From Deltaproteobacteria bacterium (lineage in GTDB: Bacteria > Myxococcota_C > UBA6777), in assembly GCA_002731275.1 (NCBI GenBank), contig PCBK01000154.1:1-49552 (forward strand): a DNA stretch of 49,552 nucleotides. The letters run 5' to 3'. The position numbers and the translations under genes were made by a program. Under the pieces are notes generated by a model, which was given only the letters and a program-made list of their open reading frames with translations, was not told the DNA's origin and ran no database searches. Position 1 is the first letter of the stretch. Every line of letters begins with the position of its first letter. Of the stretch, positions 6,758 through 15,752 are shown in pieces.

Positions 6758-9205
6758 TTACAGCAAGTTCGCCGCAAGCTCGGCAAGCTCCGAACGCTCT
6801 CCCTTGATCAGGGTGACGTGTCCAGCGATCCCTTGCTCAATGAAGCGGTTCACAGTGTGAACAAGGCCGTTATCCGACGCGTCGACGTATGGATGATCGA
6901 TCTGGTACGGATCGCCTGTCAGGACGATTTTCGTGTTCTCACCGGCCCTGGAGATGATCGTTTTGACTTCGTGTGGGGTCAGGTTTTGACTGTTATGGAC
7001 AACGACGGCAGCCTGTCCTGCACATTTTCCTCGGGAAGCAGAGGGGATCAAGAAGTTATGCAGCTCATCCACCTCCATATCGAACACATGGTGCATTCCA
7101 GGGAGTGGCTTCACGCCCTTCACGACAACATATCCCCACTCTAGCTGTGGATTGTCCCAGCGACGTTGTCCTATCGCGTGTCGATCGTCAGGGTGGATTT
7201 TGTACGCCATCGAAGGAGGTACCAAAGGCGCGATAAGTTGACTGAGTCGACGATATCCAGCAGCGTTGATGGAGAGGATGAAGTGCTTGTCTTTGTACTT
7301 CATCGGTTTTGACTGGATACCAAAGTCCTCCAAACGTTTGCTCATACGGACAACAGACGCTTGATCAAATGATTCTGTGTGGAGGCGTGCGCTATTGAAT
7401 TGCGGACCAACACGTCCATCATCCATAAACCAAATCGCCAAAGCGCGAACATCCATCGTGTCCAGAACCCACTGTGGACAATGGTCTTTGGGTAAAGGAA
7501 ACGTCCGACGATCGCCAAACATTTTTGTTGAGAATGTGTACTTCGGCTTCTCTGGCGAGTCACCACAACCAAAGACACTCCTCACCTCCCTGTGTAAAAT
7601 GTCGGCTTTCCACCTGCAATACTCTTCTTGCTCTTGCCCGTGGATGATCGTCAAGCGATAGCGACTCTCTCCATGTGATGAGATGGAACCATCACCAAGG
7701 AAAGAGCCCAGTAAGATCTGCTCTTCGACCTCTGTAGGTTCCATAAGCACTTGATGCTCATGTGGATGGGATGCGACGACAAGATCGCCGGACTGAAGCT
7801 CGTTTGCAGGAATCCAGCCTTTATCTGTCAAAAATGGGTGGTTCTCGGTGCAGCGAATTTTTCGATTGGAGAGTTGCACTTCACAGAGGGCTTTTTTCCC
7901 TCGATGCCACATACACGTAATGTCTTTCCAGACAAAACGTTTTTGTTCGGGATCAAAGGACTTCACACGTGGCAATTTGTTGTCACGAATCCACGAGGAG
8001 AAGAGTCCGCCGATCTTTCGGGGCCCTTCTTCTGTGACAACAGGAGTCTCGTAAGGCACACATTCGTCGATGATCATGAACTGCTGTGGGATAGAGCGCC
8101 CACGGATATAAGTGAGCGGCTCGATCTCGAGCATCCCCATCTCGATCAACTCTTGGAACCCTCTCCCCTGTCGTTTGTCTTGCTGACTCAACCCCATCAA
8201 AAACTCTGTATTGTCGACGATGGGCTGCATCCAAGGTGACAGCTTCTCTTCGATGGTACCAGGAAGATAACCAAGATCTCGTCCCATCGGCAAGATCGGT
8301 CGACTGACCAGCAGCTTTTGGTAGATCTGCTCTTCAACGGTACATTGAAGACCCGCAGCGATCGCGAGCAACGTCTTTCCGGTCCCGGCTTTCCCGACAA
8401 GCGATATCAATTTAATGCGCTCATCGAGGAGCAGATCCAGGGCGAAGTTTTGCTCCCTGTTTCGTCCACGAATCCCCCAGATGAGATCACGACTTCTCTT
8501 GGAGAGGGCCTTGATGGCCTTGCCATCGGGCTCAATCCGGGCAACCGCCGAATGCTGTTCATCACCGATATTCTGTAACCAAAGGTATTGGTTGGGATAA
8601 AGTGAAGTGGCGTGTTCATCACCGTCTTTCACTTTTGCCGAGAGGTATTGCTGCAGCTCGTCAACGGAGAACTCTTCTCGGTCGAAGATCTTGTCGACGA
8701 GCTGTGCGGAGACCTTGAAGTCCGCGAAACCTTTGTAGAGCTCGTCGATGGTGACGGCTTCGGGGTCGTAGTCTTCAGTGTGAAGCCCGACCGCGTCACC
8801 ACGAATCCGCAGGTTTGTGTCTTTACTGATGAAGATCAAGGGGATATCCGGCTCGCGCTCTTTCAGATCGAGGGCGAGGGCGAGGATCTTGTTGTCCGCC
8901 ATATGCTTGTCTTGGAACAACCCCTCAGTCTTCACAGTGTGCCTTGTGTCTGTGAGTAGGACGCGTAGATTGCCACCGTTGGGCAACGTCGCGCCATCAC
9001 CAGAGAGACAACCTTCTTTTCTGTACTGATCGATATACCGGGCAAGTTGCCTTGCGTTACGGCCGAGCTCGTTGGCGTGCTTTTTAAAGCTGTCGAGCTC
9101 TTCGATGACGTAAATGGGGATCACGACGTTGTTATCTTCAAAGTGGAATATCGCACGAGGATCGTGAAGGAGGACGTTTGTATCAAAGACAAAATTTTTC
9201 TTCAT
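6758..9205 (-). CDS. PIN-PhoH family ATPase interrupted by an intein
   Basis: 815-residue precursor; start chosen at MKKNFVFDTN, the usual start of the PIN domain. Residues 1-~150: PIN nuclease domain (FVFDTNVLLHDP, EELDSFKK, acidic DTN and later ISKDTNLR). Residues ~240-381 and 739-815: PhoH P-loop ATPase with Walker A GKAGTGKT (271-278) and Walker B FMIIDE directly before the intein. Residues 382-738 are a complete intein. Removing it gives a 458-residue protein, normal for the YlaK-type PIN-PhoH family, and rejoins IIDE to SQNLTPHEVK. The family is linked to RNA metabolism and toxin-like RNase activity. The ComEA-like gene follows three bases downstream. Confidence 0.95.
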   Translation of the reverse strand: MKKNFVFDTNVLLHDPRAIFHFEDNNVVIPIYVIEELDSFKKHANELGRNARQLARYIDQYRKEGCLSGDGATLPNGGNLRVLLTDTRHTVKTEGLFQDKHMADNKILALALDLKEREPDIPLIFISKDTNLRIRGDAVGLHTEDYDPEAVTIDELYKGFADFKVSAQLVDKIFDREEFSVDELQQYLSAKVKDGDEHATSLYPNQYLWLQNIGDEQHSAVARIEPDGKAIKALSKRSRDLIWGIRGRNREQNFALDLLLDERIKLISLVGKAGTGKTLLAIAAGLQCTVEEQIYQKLLVSRPILPMGRDLGYLPGTIEEKLSPWMQPIVDNTEFLMGLSQQDKRQGRGFQELIEMGMLEIEPLTYIRGRSIPQQFMIIDECVPYETPVVTEEGPRKIGGLFSSWIRDNKLPRVKSFDPEQKRFVWKDITCMWHRGKKALCEVQLSNRKIRCTENHPFLTDKGWIPANELQSGDLVVASHPHEHQVLMEPTEVEEQILLGSFLGDGSISSHGESRYRLTIIHGQEQEEYCRWKADILHREVRSVFGCGDSPEKPKYTFSTKMFGDRRTFPLPKDHCPQWVLDTMDVRALAIWFMDDGRVGPQFNSARLHTESFDQASVVRMSKRLEDFGIQSKPMKYKDKHFILSINAAGYRRLSQLIAPLVPPSMAYKIHPDDRHAIGQRRWDNPQLEWGYVVVKGVKPLPGMHHVFDMEVDELHNFLIPSASRGKCAGQAAVVVHNSQNLTPHEVKTIISRAGENTKIVLTGDPYQIDHPYVDASDNGLVHTVNRFIEQGIAGHVTLIKGERSELAELAANLL
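6992..8062 (-). mobile_element. Intein with LAGLIDADG homing endonuclease inside phoH
   Basis: 357 residues (382-738 of the precursor). First residue Cys (CVPYETPVVTEEG, block A); block B carries TENHPF with the usual Thr and His; two LAGLIDADG-type motifs, LLGSFLGDGSIS and ALAIWFMDDGRV, mark the homing endonuclease; block F is VFDMEVDELHNF; block G ends VVVHN followed by Ser as the +1 extein nucleophile. All residues needed for splicing (Cys1, block B His, penultimate His, terminal Asn, +1 Ser) are present, so it should be active. The insertion point is the Walker B loop of the ATPase, a conserved site of the sort homing elements favour. Confidence 0.95.
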
Positions 9206-9580
9206 CAAGCACCCACGTATTCGTATGAGAGGATTGTGACGGCAAAAGATAAGCATATGCCAGAAGACTCCCGAGCGCAATAAGGCCACAACAAGAAAAA
9301 GGAGGTCTTGGAAAAAACCACCCCCCCACCCACGATAGGGAACCGCCAGACACAAGAGAAAACACATTGTGGGGAGTGAGAAAAAAGAGGACAAAACCAC
9401 GGAATATTGGTCAAGAAACACAACCACTTGTGTGCGTCTACCGAAACATACAAAAAATGAGGTGGAAAAGTCGCGTCAGATGTGATATCCCCTCCTGCGT
9501 TCAAGGACGAGATCGAAAGTTGACAGGAGAGAACGAATTCAATAGGATAGCGCATCGTCCGACCTGACAAAGGGAGTCCC
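9206..9580. other. Divergent intergenic region
   Basis: 375 bases between the divergently read PhoH and IscA-like genes. It holds C-runs and A-runs but no convincing gene, repeat or terminator. Promoters for both genes should lie here; none is clear enough to place. Confidence 0.4.
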
Positions 9581-9904
9581 ATGGCCAGACCAAAAGATAA
9601 AGAAGACAAAAAATACCCGGTCACCCTCACAAAGGCTGCTTCAGCGCAGCTAAAGAAGGCGCTTGCTCGCGAGAGAGCGCCTGATGGTGGTGTACGGATA
9701 TTGCTGATCGAAGCCGGAAACGGCTACAGATACGACATGCAAATCGAGAAGAAGAGCAGCGAGGGAGACCACGTCTCCACACAAGGCGGCGTCAAGGTGT
9801 TCGTCGATCGCTTCGCAGCGCAACACCTTAACGGCACACAACTCGACTTCATCGATGCTCCAAACGGTACGGGCTTTTTATTTCATCGACCAGAAAGTAC
9901 ATAG
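9581..9904 (+). CDS. IscA/HesB-fold protein lacking all cluster-binding cysteines
   Basis: 107 residues; AGGGAG precedes the start. The sequence aligns along its length with A-type iron-sulphur carriers: 'VTLTKAASAQLKKALA' matches the N-terminal helix and 'GGVKVFVDRFAAQHLNGTQLDFID' matches the IscA segment GVKVVVD..SLQFLDGTQLDFV. The three conserved cysteines are gone: the GCSG loop reads GNGY, and the C-terminal CGCG is absent (NGTGFLFHRP). There is no cysteine anywhere in the protein. It therefore cannot bind a cluster in the standard way. It may be a structural or regulatory paralog. No other Fe-S genes lie nearby. Confidence 0.8.
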   Translation: MARPKDKEDKKYPVTLTKAASAQLKKALARERAPDGGVRILLIEAGNGYRYDMQIEKKSSEGDHVSTQGGVKVFVDRFAAQHLNGTQLDFIDAPNGTGFLFHRPEST

Positions 9905-10204
9905 AGCCGATCGCCCCTGGACAAAAGGTGACAACATCCACCATCTTTTTGTAAGATATCCTTTTTCCTTGTGCTGATACCACGTCAGGACAAAGGATAC
10001 GTACTGGGATGAATGTATGTCTGAATCCATGCCAGCACGGGCACAATCTGGAAGTACTCTGCTCGATGTCACCCCACACAAGGTGACATCGACAAACGAT
10101 TGCTCCTCATAGCAGGCCTTTTCGTCGAAATGGCCTCCATTAACCATCGCTCGATGCAGGCGTTTTTGGTGTTTTGTTCTCATAGGAAGTGGAGAAAAAC
10201 AAGC
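9905..10204. other. Intergenic region containing a perfect hairpin
   Basis: 300 bases without a supported gene. The only clear structure is the 11-bp inverted repeat at 10063-10092. Confidence 0.4.
10063..10092. repeat. Perfect 11-bp inverted repeat
   Basis: TCGATGTCACC (10063-10073) and GGTGACATCGA (10082-10092) are perfect inverted repeats around an 8-base loop. There is no T-run on either side, so it is not a typical terminator. It sits ~110 bases upstream of the lipoprotein start at 10205 and could be an operator. Confidence 0.5.
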
Positions 10205-11131
10205 ATGTTTATGGGTCTTTTTGTAAGAATCAACCTCCTCGTATGGCTGCTCATCGGGGTGTCCATGCTCGGCAGCGGTTGTGGAGCAGGTAGTATTGAA
10301 TGTTCGGCGCCCACCAGCCTAGCAACTGTCTTCCCAAATCTCACCGTCACAGGGCTCGATCAAACCCCCACCTACAAACTCTTTGAAAAAGGGTCTGAGT
10401 TTGGTTGCCTCGGTCTCATCTGGGATGAACAATCAGGTGAACCCCCAGCTTACCGCGTCCAGCTCAACGCAGATGGTACCTACAAGCTGCAAAATCCCAC
10501 CACAAAAGAATTTGTCGACGCACCACTCAACGCGACTGTCGCTGCTGGCGTCCCCAAAGTCGACATGCACGTGTACATCTTCCGCAACGTCACAGACGTC
10601 AACGCCCTCGACTGTACCAACATCATCAGAGGAAAGTTGGACGGTGGGTGCTGGAACAACTCCAACTGTGTCTTCGCTATCTTAATGAAAGATCTCCCCT
10701 CAGGAGGCGGTAGCGCAACATGCAGCATCTGCCAGCGCGAGATCTGCAACACCAAAGACGACGACTGTGATGGACAGGTCGATGAAGGCGATCCCGAAAC
10801 AGGTGTCGCACCATGTGGCTCTGTGATCGGCGCCGCATGTCAATCCGCTCCCTCCGTCCCCACGTCGGCTTGCCCTGCGACCTCCGCGTGTAGCTGTCTC
10901 AACGTCAATGGCCAGATCTATGTCTGCGCAGGCGCGGACGCCGCTTCACAAGCATGGACACCCATCAACACCGTCGCAGGACTCTGCGCAAGTGGCGCTG
11001 ATGACGGAAAATCCCACTTCTGCGGTAGCGACGAGATGCTCTGCGATGAATGTGACAATAAACGCGTCTTCCGCAAAAAAGTCATCGCAGCCGGCGCCAC
11101 ACGATGCCGCGATAAGCTCGTCGCCCAATAA
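10205..11131 (+). CDS. Lipoprotein with a MopE-type Asp-rich motif
   Basis: 308 residues. The start is chosen so that a signal peptide (MFMGLFVRINLLVWLLIGV) leads to the lipobox LGSGC. The N-terminal ~165 residues are a domain I do not recognise. Around residue 180 comes ICNTKDDDCDGQVDEGDPET, the Asp/Cys metal-binding-type motif found repeatedly in MopE-like proteins of Myxococcota and relatives. The rest holds many paired cysteines. Exported and probably surface lipid-anchored. The same motif occurs nine times in the lipoprotein at 21956. Function unknown. Confidence 0.8.
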   Translation: MFMGLFVRINLLVWLLIGVSMLGSGCGAGSIECSAPTSLATVFPNLTVTGLDQTPTYKLFEKGSEFGCLGLIWDEQSGEPPAYRVQLNADGTYKLQNPTTKEFVDAPLNATVAAGVPKVDMHVYIFRNVTDVNALDCTNIIRGKLDGGCWNNSNCVFAILMKDLPSGGGSATCSICQREICNTKDDDCDGQVDEGDPETGVAPCGSVIGAACQSAPSVPTSACPATSACSCLNVNGQIYVCAGADAASQAWTPINTVAGLCASGADDGKSHFCGSDEMLCDECDNKRVFRKKVIAAGATRCRDKLVAQ

Positions 11132-11298
11132 GCCCTCCCACACCACGCTCCCCCTGCCCAAAGCCTCTCTCGCAAGACATGCTCCCCCCATCACATTCCA
11201 CCGGTCTCCTTTGCCTCACGACTTTTTTTGGCTTTGTCTTCACAAGGTGTAAGCTCTTTGGTACAAGCAACGTTTTTGTATTGTCTGTGGAAAATAGA

Positions 11299-11327
11299 TC
11301 CACATTTTTGAAAAAAAACGGTATACT
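11299..11327 (+). promoter_or_regulatory. Weak candidate promoter
   Basis: TATACT at 11322-11327 is a good -10 box, 17 bases after TCCACA, a poor -35. It lies ~80 bases upstream of the PEGA-domain gene start. Only the -10 is persuasive. Confidence 0.3.
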
Positions 11328-11404
11328 TCATAAGTCTGTGCACACATCTTGGTTTGTACGTGCACATCTTCATCAAATGAACAGAGACAAAAAAGGAGGA
11401 CAGC

Positions 11405-12343
11405 ATGCGGCATTATTTGGTGATCTCAGCCATGTGTCTGGGCGCACTCATTATGTTCCCAATGCAATCCCACGCAGACCGCGTCAAACAAGCAACATCC
11501 TGGTACTTGAAAGGTTCCGGCTACCTGAAAGCCGGCCAGTACAGCAAGGCGATCAGCGCACTTGGTCGTGCCTACCGCTTGCTCCCACGTCACCCCCACT
11601 TTAACTGTCACCGGGCGTCCTTCCTCAATTACCAGGGACAGGCCTATGAGCGTATGAAAAAACCATACGCAGCGATGAGGGTTTACTACAAAGCCGCATA
11701 CAAATCACGCTGTCGCAAAACCCACTCCACCCACGCCGCGAGAAAATACCAACGCCTCTACGGACGCTGGATGTGCTCGATCAGCTTCACGACAACACCT
11801 CCCAAAGCTCGTATCTTCAAGATCGTCGGGAGTCGTGACACACAGATCGGCCACACCCCCATGAAAAAAGTATTCTCTCCAGGGACATACAAATTCAAGA
11901 TCCGCCTGTACGATCACAAAACGCAATACCTCAACATCAAACTGCGTCCAGGGATGCACGTCAAAAAGGTCTTCACACTCGTCAAAGGTGATGATCCTGT
12001 TAACAGACCCGAAAAGGTCGATGTTGCGCCTCCTCCCCCCATGGCCGCAAATGGCAAAAAGCAACCCGCACCTGTCGCAGGCCTGAGCAAAAAACCCAAA
12101 CGCATCGCCCTCGGCGTCAACAACTCACTCAACGGTGGTCGTGGTATCGGTGGCGCAACAGAGACTGATGGTGTCGGATTGATCGACCCCAGCAAGCGCA
12201 AAAAAGCTGGCCCACCACTCTACAAACAAGCCTGGTTCTGGGGCGTTGTTGGTGGTGTTGTCGTTGGCGCAACTGTCGTCGCCATCGTCATCCCCAAAGA
12301 ACAACAGCTCACCGTCAACCAAACCACCCTCTTCAACCCCTGA
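11405..12343 (+). CDS. Exported TPR-PEGA protein with C-terminal membrane segment
   Basis: 312 residues, start preceded by AAGGAGG. Signal peptide in residues 1-24 (cleavage after SHA). Residues ~28-110 form TPR-like helices (YLKGSGYLKAGQYSKAISALGRAY; YLNYQGQAYERM type). Residues ~120-200 resemble a PEGA domain (CSISFTTTPPKARIFK, G.TPMKK.F.PGTYKFKI, a beta sandwich often linked to envelope binding). A Pro-rich linker leads to one hydrophobic helix near residues 275-297 (AWFWGVVGGVVVGATVVAIVI). The TPR-PEGA-TM layout is common in myxobacterial envelope proteins. FmdB follows 9 bases after the stop, so these genes are probably co-transcribed. Confidence 0.82.
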   Translation: MRHYLVISAMCLGALIMFPMQSHADRVKQATSWYLKGSGYLKAGQYSKAISALGRAYRLLPRHPHFNCHRASFLNYQGQAYERMKKPYAAMRVYYKAAYKSRCRKTHSTHAARKYQRLYGRWMCSISFTTTPPKARIFKIVGSRDTQIGHTPMKKVFSPGTYKFKIRLYDHKTQYLNIKLRPGMHVKKVFTLVKGDDPVNRPEKVDVAPPPPMAANGKKQPAPVAGLSKKPKRIALGVNNSLNGGRGIGGATETDGVGLIDPSKRKKAGPPLYKQAWFWGVVGGVVVGATVVAIVIPKEQQLTVNQTTLFNP

Positions 12344-12352
12344 TCAAACCCC

Positions 12353-12613
12353 ATGCCCATCTACGAATTTTACTGCCCCGAATGTTCTCGCCAATTTGAA
12401 CTGTTGGTCTCACGCAAAGAAGCCGACCAGACAGAATGTCCAGAGTGTGGTCACCACCAAATGGAACGTATGATGTCGATCTTCTCGTCGCGCTCTTCTG
12501 CCTCTTCGGAGGAGGCCGCGCCTGCCTCCTCACACACCCCCTCTACCCCCGCCGCCTCCAAAGAAGGTGCCATCTTCGACCACTGCTCCCAATCCTGGAA
12601 ACATGTCGGTTAA
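12353..12613 (+). CDS. FmdB-family zinc-ribbon protein
   Basis: 86 residues. The N-terminal 40 residues match the FmdB/putative regulatory zinc ribbon: MPIYEFYCPECSRQFELL followed by a second pair CPECG, giving four cysteines for one zinc. The tail is Ser/Ala/Pro-rich and disordered, as is usual for the family. Family members are small cytoplasmic proteins of unclear role once linked to formamidase regulation. Its last 11 bases overlap the start of the next gene, suggesting translational coupling. Confidence 0.85.
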   Translation: MPIYEFYCPECSRQFELLVSRKEADQTECPECGHHQMERMMSIFSSRSSASSEEAAPASSHTPSTPAASKEGAIFDHCSQSWKHVG

Positions 12614-13178
12614 ACCAACAATGACATGGCTTGTCCTGTCAGTATGTTGTTGCCTCACAGGTTGTGGTTCGATCACAACTGTCATCAGCCAACCCCCTAA
12701 CGCCTCCATCCACATGAAGATCACAAAGAGAGGCAAGTTCATCAAAGAACAAAAGGGGACAGGTGCCCTCTCCTACATGACATTCTCAAAAAGAACACTC
12801 CACGTCACAGCACATGACAGAGGATGTGAGCGCTCGATCACAATCGAAAACCACTTCTCCCCACTCAACGCGACATTACAAGCGACACTCTTTGGCGGGC
12901 TCTTTGCGACACATACATTTCTGCTCATGCCCCTCCTCATCTTCGAGAAGCCACACATTCTCTGGTTAGCCACTGCGGGCAGTTGGGCGCTGGGGAGTGC
13001 AGTGTCGTTGCTGTGGGTGTTACATACAAGTCATGTGTTCCACAAAAGAATCTACAAGCTCGACTTGCGCCCTTGTTTACGTGCGCTCAAACGCGAAGAA
13101 CTGGAAGCAGCACGCCCTCCAACAGCGCCCCCATCCAACGACCTAAAACAACAAATACACAAACACTCCCCCAAGTAA
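12603..13178 (+). CDS. Membrane lipoprotein of unknown function
   Basis: 191 residues from ATG 12603 inside the end of fmdB; a second ATG at 12621 is possible. The N-terminus (TWLVLSVCCCLTGCGS) is a lipoprotein signal with lipobox LTGC. Residues ~20-85 form a soluble part; residues ~92-145 hold two hydrophobic helices (FGGLFATHTFLLMPLLIF; WLATAGSWALGSAVSLLWV) separated by a short turn. The tail is basic and Pro-rich. Its 3' end overlaps the convergent gene at 13143-13739 by 36 bases. No family recognised. Confidence 0.7.
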   Translation: MSVKPTMTWLVLSVCCCLTGCGSITTVISQPPNASIHMKITKRGKFIKEQKGTGALSYMTFSKRTLHVTAHDRGCERSITIENHFSPLNATLQATLFGGLFATHTFLLMPLLIFEKPHILWLATAGSWALGSAVSLLWVLHTSHVFHKRIYKLDLRPCLRALKREELEAARPPTAPPSNDLKQQIHKHSPK

Positions 13179-13739
13179 CAACACCAGCCCTGACAACACC
13201 CCGACCCTCCAATCCAAAGACGAACGCGTGACTTCAGGCGCAACGGCCTCTCGCTCTTCCTCCTCTCGGTGGATCAACGCGCCGCTGATCTTGACGGCGT
13301 CTTCTGCCACGATCGTCTTCGCTCCTGTCAGGATACGTGGCGCTTCGGTCTTTGGAAGGTCCATCTCCTCAGGAGAATACGGCGTTGTCTTGACAGTCTT
13401 GGGAGGCGTTGTCGAGCATCTAGAAGACTCTGTCCCACGAGAGTTTACGCGATACGTCCCGATATCATGAAAGGTCGGTCTTGGTGTCGTCTCAGGGTTG
13501 GGGATGAGGTCTTCATCGAGATCTTCTGGTGGGAACTCAAGCGCAGCCGATGGCGCGATAGAGAGAGGGGCTTGTGTGGCACGCGGTGCATCCACTCCAA
13601 GCAGCTGCTCGGGTGCCACGAGTTGAGGTGCGATGTCTCCATAAGTCGTTTCGGCTCCAGAGAATGCCTTTGATGGCCTCGTCTGTGGCGAGATCGGACT
13701 GGAGAGCAAGGTTTTGCCATTTTCTTCGGAAGTCATCAT
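13143..13739 (-). CDS. Tail-anchored protein of unknown function
   Basis: 198 residues; start at 13739 is set by GAGGAG six bases upstream. The first ~170 residues are Pro/Thr/Ser/Glu-rich and look disordered, with acidic patches (PPEDLDEDLIPNPE). The last ~22 residues are one membrane helix (VGVLSGLVLLLGGVFVYLLF) ending at the C-terminus, typical of a tail-anchored protein with a cytoplasmic domain. No family recognised. Its end overlaps the convergent lipoprotein gene. Confidence 0.68.
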   Translation of the reverse strand: MMTSEENGKTLLSSPISPQTRPSKAFSGAETTYGDIAPQLVAPEQLLGVDAPRATQAPLSIAPSAALEFPPEDLDEDLIPNPETTPRPTFHDIGTYRVNSRGTESSRCSTTPPKTVKTTPYSPEEMDLPKTEAPRILTGAKTIVAEDAVKISGALIHREEEEREAVAPEVTRSSLDWRVGVLSGLVLLLGGVFVYLLF

Positions 13740-13882
13740 GTGCGCTCCTCTCAACAAAAAACAACGTCAATACCTGTTGTACGTGTTGTGATGGGGCATA
13801 CATAGAAGAAACCAAGGAGCTCCTACAAAACGTCTGAAATCAACAACATTCTGTTCAGATCCACAGAAAAAAGAGTCACCCC

Positions 13883-14650
13883 TTAACGGCAAAATCCACG
13901 TCGAACCCATCGACCACTGCGACATTGATACTTACGTCGGAGTGTACATCGATAGGTCCCATTTCGATAGACACGTCGACCATACCGACAGACCGTCGCC
14001 CCACAACGTCCAGCGCGTGCCCAGCGTCCTCGCACACACCGAAACCGAACGCGACCCACACAACGAGAGGCACCTGGACGGTAAACACGTCGTCCAACGC
14101 GACAGTTTGCAGGTCCACAACGCCCGACACGAACCCATCGACCACTACGGCACTGGTACTTACGCCGTGCCAAGCATCTATAAGCACCACTTCTGTAAGT
14201 ACGTCGACCAAAACGACAGGTCACGGGTCCACAACGTCCAACGCGAACCCATCGACCACTGCGACATTGATACTTACGCCGTGCCAGACATCTGTAAGCA
14301 CCACTTCTGTAAGTACGTCGGCCAAAACGACAGTTTGCAGGTCTACATCGCCCCGCACGCACCCATCGCCCTCCCACGCAACGATACTTGCGTCGGAGGG
14401 TGCATCGATATGCACCACTTCGATACGTGCGTCGACCAAATCGACAGGTAGATCGTCCACATCGACCAGACAAACGCCAACGTCCATTGAGACATCGCAA
14501 CTTACGCGTCGCAACACAGCGATACGAACCGTGCCTATAATTCCTTGTGCCATACCGACAAGACGAAGCGGCCTCTGCAACATCCGCAATCAGAAAGACT
14601 CCCCCCACCATACATAACATCAGAGCATAATTAAGAATCTTGACTTTCAT
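13883..14650 (-). CDS. Secreted, extremely Arg-rich protein of six Cys-containing repeats
   Basis: 255 residues; AGGAGA lies five bases before the start. Residues 1-27 are a signal peptide (cleavage after AEA). The remainder is six tandem ~37-residue repeats, pattern C(R)xGxRxYRxGxYRCxxRRKxxCxxGRWxRxGRC, four cysteines each. About a quarter of residues are arginine with almost no acidic residues, so the net charge is very high. Repeats three and four are nearly identical in DNA and protein, indicating recent duplication. The pattern resembles small disulphide modules with a G-x-W end seen in other secreted bacterial proteins, but I cannot name the family. Possible roles: polyanion (DNA, LPS, polysaccharide) binding or an antimicrobial factor; both are inference. 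Confidence 0.85.
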   Translation of the reverse strand: MKVKILNYALMLCMVGGVFLIADVAEAASSCRYGTRNYRHGSYRCVATRKLRCLNGRWRLSGRCGRSTCRFGRRTYRSGAYRCTLRRKYRCVGGRWVRAGRCRPANCRFGRRTYRSGAYRCLARRKYQCRSGRWVRVGRCGPVTCRFGRRTYRSGAYRCLARRKYQCRSGRWVRVGRCGPANCRVGRRVYRPGASRCVGRVRFRCVRGRWARAGRCGATVCRYGRRVYRNGTYRCTLRRKYQCRSGRWVRRGFCR

Positions 14651-15086
14651 CTGTTCTCCTATTCTCTACATCTCCACCTCTGCGCCTCACTCCATCAAAC
14701 AAAGTCATGTGCTCCCAAAGTAGAGCACCTAAAGGCAAACGTCAGGCGCATCAATTATCGACATCACCTGAAAAAAGCTCATCTTTTGATACAAATAGAC
14801 AATCACCCATCGATGAGCCAAGTGGAGACAAAAGTCATCCAAAGACATCACTTCGTGTGATGTGGGCTGTCTTCTTCATACGATCTTTTTGTTCTCACAG
14901 TTGTAACCATAAGGGTACAGATCTCAGGAGAGATTGCAAACCAAAGCGGCCCCCTCATGACACACTTTGGTCTACAAAAACAAACCACTACAAGAATACA
15001 AAGCATTATCAAGGGGGACTCTTTTTTCCCAAACCACCCTCAACAACCCCAAAACACAAAAAGAGAGCGATGGGAAAAGAAATGGC
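14651..15086. other. Intergenic region, no gene seen
   Basis: 436 bases. A short hairpin (ATCAC/GTGAT near 14846-14862) is the only structure noticed. It should include the minus-strand promoter of the Arg-rich repeat gene. Confidence 0.4.
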
Positions 15087-15752
15087 TCAGGGCAGTCCAA
15101 TCGCTCTCGCGCCTTGAAGCTGAGAAGAGAAGACGACAATGGGATTGCTCGCCTGTGTCACGGCAAATTGTGTCGAGGTAAAGTCAAGTTGATGATCAGA
15201 GTTGTCCACACGGACCTTCCACAACAAACCACTCGTGTTGAGATCGATCGCCATTACCCAAGAGCGTCGGAATGGGATCGCCACACTCTGTGCAGCGATC
15301 GCTCCCACGAGCATCACTGGTTGTGAAGCTGGTCCCGCGATCGTTATCGCCGAAGATGGAGAGTACGTACCACGTTGACCAAGAAGGCTCGTCACGTTGA
15401 TACTTGTGAGTATCGCCCCTGTTGTCATGCTTCTTCGCTCAAGAGTGCCACTGCCCACACCAAAGCTCCAGAATCCACCACGAGGATCGACCGCAAAAGA
15501 GGCCTGTACATTCCCGTTGATATCGTTCTTCGACCAGAGCAATTGTGGCTGCAAAGAACCATTTACGTTCTGCTCGGTCACAGCGAAGAGATGAGGTTGC
15601 CCATCATCACCAGGGTTGAGGCCACTGCCGTCGAAGTACACGACCCCATTTTGCACGAGAGGACTCGCACCGCTTGGACCACCGAAGGCAAAATGCCATG
15701 CTTTTGTGAGAACTTGTGTGGGATGATTGCGGTCGATATCGACCGCAATCAT
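15087..15752 (-). pseudogene. PQQ-like propeller lipoprotein, C-terminal part (after frameshift)
   Basis: 221 codons continuing the protein whose N-terminal part is read from 16585. It carries propeller-blade sequence (AWHFAFGGPSGASPLVQNGV; 'LLWKVRVDN' near the end). It has no ribosome binding site of its own: its apparent start MIAVDIDR lies within the 40-bp palindrome, at the point where the upstream frame hits TGA. Adding one base near 15750 would fuse both parts into one 499-residue protein over 15087-16585. Whether this is a real mutation, a sequencing error at a hairpin or programmed frameshifting cannot be told from the sequence. Confidence 0.75.

Noticed and set aside
13925-14617. 230-codon Thr/Ser-rich plus-strand open frame
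   Set aside because: It is the mirror of the Arg/Cys repeat gene on the other strand; its repeats are by-products.
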